DNA of 64,000 nucleotides from DASVBE01 sp963770375 (lineage in GTDB: Bacteria > Actinomycetota > Actinomycetes > Streptosporangiales > Streptosporangiaceae). Numbering within the stretch: position 1 is the stretch's first letter; the number at the start of each line of letters is the position of its first letter. The position numbers were made by a program, and so were the translations under genes. This document shows, piece after piece, positions 57,808-64,000 of this stretch. Location: the NCBI GenBank assembly GCA_963770375.1, contig CAVYPM010000019.1, positions 1-64,000 of the forward strand, written 5' to 3'. The notes beneath the pieces were generated by a model. It searched no databases. It saw only the letters and a program-made list of their open reading frames with translations, and was not told where the DNA came from.

Positions 57808-58158
57808 CGATCTTGAACGCCCGCAGACTACGCCTGCCTCAGGCCTCTGACCTGAACGAACGGTCGGGATGGCGGTGTCGAACCTCGGGACATCGAGGAC
57901 AGATGTCTCAAGACATCCAGGACAGCTGGCCGGTGTGGCTCTAGGGGCTAGCGCGGACCATCCTCACCCGGCGAATCATCAGAATCAGGTGACAGCCGCT
58001 CACCCTTATGACGGTTAGCTTCGGGCGCAGCAAACCGTGCAACGAGGAAGGCCGCAGCCTGGTCTGCAAACTGAGTGATTCCGCGAGGTCAGGGGCGCGA
58101 CTGGGCCATCAGTCGGAGCCGCTGTCCTGGACGGTCGACGCGAAAGGAAACGGCACCC
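57808..58158. other. Non-coding gap with palindrome and direct repeats
   Basis: No gene is visible in these 351 bases. At 57889-57902 and 57912-57925 GACATC(G/C)AGGACAG is repeated 23 bases apart, and GATGTCT-CA-AGACATC at 57902-57917 is a perfect palindrome between them. It may be an operator pair or the worn end of an insertion sequence. GAAAGGAAA near 58142 is the ribosome binding site of the next gene. Confidence 0.5.
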
Positions 58159-58903
58159 ATGCCTGACGAGCGAGCAGCCGGACTCTGGCGACCGGGGAAG
58201 CACGGTCGCTGACCTCGCCGGGGCCGCGGGTTCCGGCTCCGTCGATGGCCGCCACCTGCTGCTGGTCGGTGCGGGGCCTGGCCTTGGCCTGGCCGTGGCA
58301 CGCCGCTTCGCCGTGGGCGGCTACCGGGTAACCCTGGTAGCGCGCAGCACCGACGGCCTCCGCGGCCTGGCGGGCGCCTTGGCCGCTACCGGCGCCCCGA
58401 TCAGCACCATCGCGGCCGATGCCAGCGATCCCGAGGGCCTGGGCGCCCGGATCAGGGAGCTGTATCTCGGCCATGGCGCACCGGGCGTCATCGTCTATAA
58501 CGCCGTCATGGGAGCTCCAGACCGGCTGCTGAGCTCAACTGCCGCCCACCTCCAGGCGGCGTATGCCGTCGACGTCATCGGCGCCGTTGTCGTCGCGCAG
58601 GCGGCCGCCCCGGCCATGCGGGCCGCTGGCTCGGGGACCATCCTCGTCACCGGGGGCGGGTTCGCCGACCACCCGATCCCGGCCCTTGCGACCGTTTCCC
58701 TCGGCAAGGCGGCTCTGCGGTCGGCCGCGACAATGCTCGGCGCTGACCTGGAACCAGACGGCATCCGTGTGGCCACACTGACGATCGCAGGGCAGATAGC
58801 CGCCGGGACCTCCTTTGACCCCGAGCGCATCGCCGAACGCTACTGGCAGGTCGTCCACGCGGACGGTCCATGGCAGGCAGAATTCCGGTTCACCGGCGAG
58901 TAG
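58159..58903 (+). CDS. SDR-family oxidoreductase, atypical active site
   Basis: A Rossmann-fold protein with the dinucleotide motif VGAGPGLGLAVARRFAVGGY and the downstream IVYNAVMGAPDRLLSS and LVTGGGFADHPIPALATVSL segments. At the usual YxxxK site the sequence is VSLGKAALRS: the Lys is kept, but the Tyr is replaced. ATG 58159 has a good ribosome binding site, yet its frame stops after 17 codons, while the neighbouring frame (VADLAGAAGSGSVDGRHLLL) leads into the protein, so one indel near 58165-58220 is inferred. About 245 residues. Substrate unknown; it belongs to a subgroup with GAGPGLG rather than TGxxxGIG. Confidence 0.7.
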
Positions 58904-59088
58904 GCGGCGTCTCACGGATGCGCGGCAAACCCGGCACCGAGCTGCAGCACCACGACGACGCCGCGGCACTGTCCGACCCGGCGCCGCAAACCGGCCACTA
59001 CCTAACCGCCGACCTCCACCAGTAGCCAGAACCCCCCAGGGGTCTCGCTGGGACAGGCGCGCAATCGGGGGGCCGTTAGGTTAAAACC

Positions 59089-60118
59089 ATGGACTATCGC
59101 ACTTTGGGGCATAGCGGCTGCGCAGTGTCGGCCCTTGGCCTGGGGACCATGACCTTCGGCGTGGAGACGGACGAGCCGGGCGCGCATGAGCAGCTGGACC
59201 GTTTCGTTGAGGCGGGCGGCACGTTGGTCGACACGGCCGATACCTACGGCAACGGGAGATCGGAGGAGATCATCGGCCGCTGGCTGGCCAGCGCCGGCCG
59301 GGGTCACTGAGCCGGTAGTGCTGGCCACGAAGGGCCGCTTCCCGCTTGATGATTCTCCCAACGGTGCCGGGTTGTCCGCGCGGCATCTGACCCGGGCGCT
59401 GGACGCGTCGCTGCGCCGGCTGGGCGTCGAGGCGGTTGACCTGTATCAGGTTCATGCGTTCGATCCGTGGACGCCGCTGGAGGAAACGGTGCGTGCCCTC
59501 GACGGGTTTGCCCGTGCTGGCAAGATCCGCTACTGGGGGCTGTCGAACTTCACCGGCTGGCAGTTGACCAAGGCAGTGCACCTGGCCCGGGCGCTCAATG
59601 CTGCCGGGCCGGTGACGCTTCAGCCGCAGTACAGCCTGCTGGCGCGGGAGATCGAGTGGGAGATCGTGCCTGCGGCGATCGACGCGGGCCTGGGGCTGCT
59701 GCCCTGGAGTCCGCTCGGCGGCGGCTGGCTGTCGGGCAAGTACCAGCGCGGCCAGCGGCCGTCCGGCGCCACCCGCCTGGGCGAGGACCCCAACCGGGGC
59801 ATGGAAGCCTACGGCCGGCGGGGCACGCGGCGCACCTGGGATGTCATCGACGCGGTGCAGAAAGTCGCCGAGCAGCGCGGTGTGTCCATGGCCGAGATCG
59901 CGCTGGCGTGGGTGAGCGATCGGCCAGCGGTGACCTCGACAATCCTCGGCGCTCGCACAGCCGGGCAGCTGGAGACCAATCTTCGCGCCACTGACCTGCA
60001 TCTCGGCCCTGCCGAAACCGCCGCGCTCAACGCCGCGAGCGACCCGCAGCCCTCTGACTATCCGTACGGCGAGCTGGGGGTGCAGCAGCGCGACCGCCGC
60101 CTCGCCGGTGGTGGCTAA
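59089..60118 (+). CDS. Aldo/keto reductase, frameshifted
   Basis: A TIM-barrel oxidoreductase of about 342 residues. MDYRTLGHSGCAVSALGLGT begins at ATG 59089. The catalytic set is visible: Asp and Tyr in LVDTADTYGNGRSEEIIG, Lys in VLATKGRF and His in DLYQVHAFDP. Near 59305 the frame changes between WLASAGRG and VTEPVVLATKG; one base explains it. It is closest to the YajO/YdjG-like group judging by GLSNFTGWQLTKA and PWSPLGGGWLSGKY. Upstream TTAGGTTAAAACC sits directly before the ATG, so the transcript may be leaderless or very short-led. Confidence 0.88.
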
Positions 60119-60169
60119 CACGGCCGCGCAGGTCGCGGCGGCCGCTATCCGCGGGCGATGTGAGCCTGG

Positions 60170-60523
60170 TCAGCCCTCGTCTGGCGCATGGTCGCTGGTG
60201 CGGGCCAGGACCTGGAATAGGGCGGCGATGTCCCGGTGCTCATAGCCGAGCTGAGCCGCCCTGGTGAGTATCTGGTCGGCGACGCCGGTGGAAGGCAACT
60301 GGATGCCCAGGTCGCGGGCCATCGCCAGAGCTAGCCGGACGTCCTTGTGCATCAGCCCTACGTCGAACCATGCTTCCTGGGGAAGGTCAAGCACCAGAGG
60401 GGCGCGCAGCTTCAGCATCGGGGAACCGATAGGGCTTGCGGCCATGACCTGGCTTGCGCGCGGGCTCACCGTACTCAGGTCCACCCAGATCTTCTGCGGG
60501 CCCAGAGGAGCCATCTCAGGCAT
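60170..60523 (-). pseudogene. Remnant of a 3-hydroxyisobutyrate dehydrogenase-like gene
   Basis: A frame of 117 codons joins a piece of the NAD-binding domain (KIWVDLSTVSPRASQVMA) directly to the C-terminal helical domain (WFDVGLMHKDVRLALAMARD, then RAAQLGYEHRDIAALFQVLA). Both belong to the beta-hydroxyacid dehydrogenase family, normally about 290 residues, but the N-terminal Rossmann half and the linking segment are missing. It is therefore an internally deleted, 5'-truncated copy. It lies beside a tRNA pair, where recombination is frequent. Confidence 0.75.
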
Positions 60524-60537
60524 CTGACCTGCGGCAA

Positions 60538-60615
60538 TGGTCGGGATGGCGGGATTCGAACCCGCGACCTCCTGCTCCCAAAGCAGGCGCGCTAACCAAG
60601 CTGCGCTACATCCCG
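60538..60615 (-). tRNA. tRNA-Pro (anticodon UGG)
   Basis: On the minus strand acceptor CGGGATG pairs with CATCCCG, the D arm is GCGC-AGCTTGGTTA-GCGC, the anticodon stem CCTGC/GCAGG holds loop TTTGGGA (anticodon TGG), and the T arm is GCGGG-TTCGAAT-CCCGC. Discriminator A is followed by an encoded CCA (60538-60540). Confidence 0.95.
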
Positions 60616-60696
60616 TCGGGTCACCGAAGCCTACCCCGGGCAGGCCCGGACCGCGCCGCGGGACGGTACGCTACGCAGGGGCGGCCAGGCCGCCGC

Positions 60697-60770
60697 GCGG
60701 GCGTAGCTCAATGGCAGAGCCCCAGCCTTCCAAGCTGGTCATGCGGGTTCGATTCCCGTCGCCCGCTCCA
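60697..60770 (+). tRNA. tRNA-Gly (anticodon UCC)
   Basis: Acceptor GCGGGCG pairs with CGCCCGC, the D arm is GCTC-AATGGCA-GAGC, the anticodon stem CCAGC/GCTGG holds loop CTTCCAA (anticodon TCC), and the T arm is GCGGG-TTCGATT-CCCGT. The discriminator T is followed by an encoded CCA. It is divergent from tRNA-Pro, 81 bases away. Confidence 0.95.
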
Positions 60771-60850
60771 GCGCTCCGGCCCAGGTAGCAGGTATGCCGA
60801 GAGTTCGAGGAACCGGGCCGGGCCAAGGTGCGGGCCACACGCGGGCGCGG

Positions 60851-63202
60851 CTACTGTCTCGCCATTGCCACCCGCATTTCGCTTTCGGTGTCGGTGATGA
60901 GGTCGCCGGACAGGTCCACGGTGACGGAGTGCAGAGTGCCGGTGAACCGGAATGGGGCCTGGTAGTCCGGGGTGACGGGCGAGCCGGGGTTGGCGCCGCA
61001 GGTCAGGCCGCCCGGGCTGATGGCGATAGGTATGGTGACCGGGAACTCAGCCTGCCCGGCCAGCTGGCTGTCGATGTAGAGCTGCGCCCGGCCGGGTGCG
61101 CCCTTGCCCTGCGCGATGTCCGGTTTCCCGGTGGGCTCGAACTCGAACCGCAGCTGATGCCGTCCCGGTGGCACAGCATCGGGCGTTGAGACCTGGTAGA
61201 GGGCACGGCGGACGTAGTTGTGGACGTAATGCAGCTTGCTGTCCTTGAGGTAGAACGACCAGCCGCCGACGCCCGAACCCTGGCAGAGCAGGACGCCTTC
61301 GGCGCCGCCGGGCGGGATGTCCACGTCGGCGGTGATGGCATGCGGGCGGTTCAGGACCCGCGGCCCGGCGAAGAACGGCACGGACTGTGTACCGGGCCAG
61401 TAGGTGTAGCTGGTCCGTGCTTCGGCGATCTGCGGGCGCTCGGTCATCAGCCGCTGCACCGCGCTGCCGTCGATGGGCAGCACGTTGTACTTGCCGGCCT
61501 CGACATACCACTGCGCGATCATCTCGATGAGCTTGTCCCGGTGCTGCTCGGCGAGGTTGTGGTTCTCCGCTGGGTCCTCGGCGACGTGGTAGAGCTCCCA
61601 GTGGTGGGCGTCGAGGTCGGTCAGTGTCTCGGCCGTGATCGGCGTCCCGAACGGCTTGCCCGCCTCGGTGAAGGAAGGACCCGGCCACGGGCACACGGCC
61701 CGCCACCCGTCATGGTCGATCGAGCGGTGGCCGAACATCTCGAAGTACTGGGTGCGGTGCCGGGTCGGGGCAGCCGGGTCATCGAAGGTGTGGGCGAAGC
61801 TGACGCCATGGAGGGGGGACTGGGTCACTCCCCTGACCGTGGCAGGCGGGTCGGCGCCGAGTGCGTCCAGGACGGTCGGGACCATATCGATGATGTGCGC
61901 GTACTGGTCCCGGATCTCACCGCGTGCCTTGATGCCCTTCGGCCAGTGCACCAGGAACGGGTCGCAGGCGCCGCCCCGGTAGGTTTCCCGCTTCCACCGC
62001 CGGAACGGCGTGTTCCCGGCCCAGGTCCAGCCCCACGGGTAGTGGTTGAAGGTCGTCGGCCCGCCGATCTCGTCGATCGCCCGGATGCTGTCCTCCAGCG
62101 GCTCGGGGGCGTTGTTGAAGAACTGCAGCTCGTTGGTCGTCCCGGTGGGGCCGCCTTCGGCGCTGGCCCCGTTGTCGGAAACCACCATGATCAGCGTGTT
62201 GTCGAACTGGCCGGTCTCCTTCAGGAAATCGAGCAGTCGGCCGACCTGCTGGTCGGTGTGCGACAAGAACCCGGCGAACACCTCCATCATCCGCGCGGCC
62301 AGACGGCGGGCGTCAGGTGCTAGGGACTCCCAGTCCGGCACGTCCGGGTCATGGCGGGACAGCTCCGCATTAGCGGGCATGATGCCCAGTTCCTTCTGCC
62401 GGGCGAACACCCGCTCCCGGTAGGCGTCCCAGCCGTCATCGAACTGGCCGGAATACCGGTCCGCCCACTCCTTCGGCACGTGGTGCGGGGCGTGCGCGGC
62501 ACCAGTGCAAAAATGCAGGTAGAACGGCTTGTTCGGCGCGACTTGCTTGGCGTCGGCGATGAACTCGATCGCCTTGTCCGCCAGGTCCTCGGTCAGGTGA
62601 TAGCCCTGCTCCGGGGTGCGCGGCGGCTCGACCTGATGATTGTCATAAACCAGGTCCGGGAACCACTGGCTGGTGTCACCGCCCAGGAACCCGTAGAACC
62701 GCTCGAAACCGCGCCCCAGCGGCCAGCGGTCGAACGGGCCTGCCGGGGACTCGAACTCCGACGGAAGCAGGTGATACTTGCCGATCAGGTAGGTGTTGTA
62801 GCCGCGGGTTTGCAGCATCTCGGACAAGAAGCCGTTCTCAAACGGCATGCTGCCGTTGTAGCCCGGGTACCCGGTGGCCAGCTCGTTGATCGCCGCCGTC
62901 GCATTGGCGTGGTGATTGCGGCCGGTGATAATGCACGACCGCGACGGCGAGCACAACGCCGTGGTGTGCATGTTCGTGTACCGCAGGCCACCAGCGGCCA
63001 AGCTGTCGAAGTTCGGCGTGCTGATCGGGCTGCCGTAACAGCCAAGCTGCCCGAACCCGGTGTCATCCAGCACAATGAACAGCACATTCGGCGCACCAGC
63101 CGCCGCCCGCAACGGCCGCGGCCACGCCGGACTCGACTCCTCAGTCGTCCGCCCGACCACACCAGGGAACGCCGTCCCCGCCACATACTCCTTCAGCGCC
63201 AT
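60851..63202 (-). CDS. Arylsulfatase (formylglycine-dependent sulfatase)
   Basis: A type I sulfatase of 783 residues. The modification motif is CSPSR at Cys84-Arg88, in which Cys is converted to formylglycine. Metal ligands are in NVLFIVLDDTGFGQLGCYGS and VVSDNGASAEGG, and other active-site residues in GRNHH and GKYHLL. The C-terminal 180 residues (YVHNYVRRALYQVSTPDAVP, then QLRFEFEPTGKPD) form a beta-rich domain usual in this actinobacterial group. No signal peptide is seen. The ATG at 63202 is preferred because GGAGGG lies seven bases before it; ATG 63217 is possible. Substrate unknown. The gene is intact. Confidence 0.93.
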   Translation of the reverse strand: MALKEYVAGTAFPGVVGRTTEESSPAWPRPLRAAAGAPNVLFIVLDDTGFGQLGCYGSPISTPNFDSLAAGGLRYTNMHTTALCSPSRSCIITGRNHHANATAAINELATGYPGYNGSMPFENGFLSEMLQTRGYNTYLIGKYHLLPSEFESPAGPFDRWPLGRGFERFYGFLGGDTSQWFPDLVYDNHQVEPPRTPEQGYHLTEDLADKAIEFIADAKQVAPNKPFYLHFCTGAAHAPHHVPKEWADRYSGQFDDGWDAYRERVFARQKELGIMPANAELSRHDPDVPDWESLAPDARRLAARMMEVFAGFLSHTDQQVGRLLDFLKETGQFDNTLIMVVSDNGASAEGGPTGTTNELQFFNNAPEPLEDSIRAIDEIGGPTTFNHYPWGWTWAGNTPFRRWKRETYRGGACDPFLVHWPKGIKARGEIRDQYAHIIDMVPTVLDALGADPPATVRGVTQSPLHGVSFAHTFDDPAAPTRHRTQYFEMFGHRSIDHDGWRAVCPWPGPSFTEAGKPFGTPITAETLTDLDAHHWELYHVAEDPAENHNLAEQHRDKLIEMIAQWYVEAGKYNVLPIDGSAVQRLMTERPQIAEARTSYTYWPGTQSVPFFAGPRVLNRPHAITADVDIPPGGAEGVLLCQGSGVGGWSFYLKDSKLHYVHNYVRRALYQVSTPDAVPPGRHQLRFEFEPTGKPDIAQGKGAPGRAQLYIDSQLAGQAEFPVTIPIAISPGGLTCGANPGSPVTPDYQAPFRFTGTLHSVTVDLSGDLITDTESEMRVAMARQ

Positions 63203-63217
63203 CCGCCCGCCCTCCAT

Positions 63218-63559
63218 CCGGGCAGACCGCCCGGCCGCCGGTCAGATCACAATTCAACGCCACAGCGGGCGCGGTTTGATCACCCTCGCTGGGTGAGCCG
63301 ATCCAGCCACACGGTCAGCTGAGCAGCCCGCGTGACGGGAGCACGGGCAGGACACCGGATCTGACCCACGGTGAAGCACGGTCGGGGTCGGGCACACACG
63401 GGCCACATGACACGAGCACCACGGGACGAGAGCGGTCAGCCACGGTCAAACGTCGGGTCGTGATCGATGAGCCTGCCATCGTCGGCTCGGCGGTTGAGGC
63501 GACCAGCTATGTAATCTAGGTCAAGTAACCGGCTGTCTGCCTTAGCGGGGCGATGTGTC
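63218..63559. other. Intergenic region between divergent sulfatase and lipoprotein genes
   Basis: These 342 bases contain no gene I can support. Both flanking genes are read outward, so promoters for each should lie here. An AT-richer stretch around 63510-63530 (containing TATGTAATCT) is the best candidate for a -10 region of the lipoprotein gene. Confidence 0.4.
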
Positions 63560-64000
63560 ATGAATAAGGTATGGCTGGTGCCAGCAGGGCTGGCCGCCGC
63601 TTTCGTAATCGCTGCCTGCGGCAGTCCGTCAAGCTCGACGAGCTCAGGCGGCACTGCCTCCAGCGCGCCTGCGGCGGGTAGCAGCGCGCTGAAAACCGCC
63701 AAGATCGGCGGAGCGACCGTCGTGACCAACGCCGAGGGCCTCACCTTGTACTGGTTCGTTCCCGACACCGCGACCACGTCGAAGTGCAATGGCTCGTGTG
63801 CCACGTTCTGGCCGCCCGTGAAGGGACCGGTCACCGCGGGCGCAGGCGTCACCGGCAAGCTCGCCACCATCAAGCGCGCCGACGGCTCGGCGCAGGCCAC
63901 CTACAACGGGCACCCTCTGTACACCTACGCCGGCGACCACGCGCCCGGGCAGGCCACCGGGAACGACCTGAACGTCAATGGCGGGGTGTGGCACGAGGTC
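63560..64000 (+). CDS. COG4315-type lipoprotein, 3' end outside window
   Basis: The frame opens at ATG 63560 and stays open to the right edge (147 codons). A lipoprotein signal peptide is clear: charged start MNKVW, hydrophobic core and lipobox AAC with Cys at about residue 20, followed by a Ser/Gly/Ala linker. The mature part contains two copies of the Yx(F/W/Y)xxD-like motif (LTLYWFVPDTATTSKCNGSC and HPLYTYAGDHAPGQATGNDL), which defines the secreted repeat proteins of COG4315. It is probably exported and anchored to the outer face of the membrane; function unknown. Confidence 0.88.
   Translation, partial: MNKVWLVPAGLAAAFVIAACGSPSSSTSSGGTASSAPAAGSSALKTAKIGGATVVTNAEGLTLYWFVPDTATTSKCNGSCATFWPPVKGPVTAGAGVTGKLATIKRADGSAQATYNGHPLYTYAGDHAPGQATGNDLNVNGGVWHEV

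Noticed and set aside
57808..58158. A complete insertion sequence after gadB
   Set aside because: Only a short palindrome and direct repeat are present; there is no transposase frame and no second terminus.

Overview
The window is very GC-rich, with nearly all third codon positions G or C and frequent GTG/TTG starts. It carries a gene order typical of filamentous Actinobacteria: valS-folC-DUF4233-ndk-mreB-mreC-mreD-mrdA-rodA, then the TIGR03960/TIGR03936 radical-SAM pair, rng, rplU-rpmA-obgE, and separately nadD-rsfS. I read it as an actinomycete chromosome of the Streptomycetales/Streptosporangiales type. The exact genus cannot be decided from the sequence alone.

Positions 1-14,110 look like an actinomycete integrative and conjugative element (AICE, pSAM2-like), ending at the 3' end of a tRNA-Ala(GGC) gene. 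Reading towards the tRNA it holds a type III-like restriction-modification pair (mod, res; res runs off the left edge), an HD-domain / NUDIX / XRE-DUF5919 trio, two small element proteins, an FtsK-like TraB transfer ATPase, a RRQRL-type zinc-ribbon protein, a DUF932 protein, a RepSA-family replication initiator, Xis and a tyrosine integrase. No second copy of the tRNA 3' end is visible to the left, so the far att site probably lies outside the window. Almost every gene here is broken by single-base frameshifts.

Positions 14,156-26,390 hold tRNA-Ala, a histidine phosphatase, rsfS, nadD, a block of less conserved genes (SDR, HelD/HelR-like helicase, M48 protease, methionine aminopeptidase, second histidine phosphatase, DUF574 methyltransferase, ArsR regulator), then obgE-rpmA-rplU. 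Positions 26,600-49,208 are nearly all minus-strand housekeeping genes: RNase E/G, the radical-SAM pair, the cell-elongation cluster rodA-mrdA-mreDCB, ndk, folC, valS, clpX, clpP2-clpP1 and tig. Together these cover wall elongation, ribosome maturation, folate and nucleotide supply, and protein quality control.

Positions 49,500-64,000 are a mixed accessory region: gluconokinase, DUF6458, an alpha/beta hydrolase divergent from a large LuxR-type (LAL) regulator, a zinc alcohol dehydrogenase, a membrane protein, glutamate decarboxylase, an SDR, an aldo/keto reductase, a deleted dehydrogenase remnant, tRNA-Pro(UGG), tRNA-Gly(UCC), an arylsulfatase and a lipoprotein cut by the right edge.

Two things stand out beyond the gene list. 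First, a roughly 140-bp repeat occurs three times (after rodA, at the mrdA/rodA junction, and after gntK). Second, single-base frameshifts interrupt even essential genes (valS, folC, obgE), which suggests residual indel errors in the sequence; coordinates of the affected genes are therefore given as the inferred full extent.
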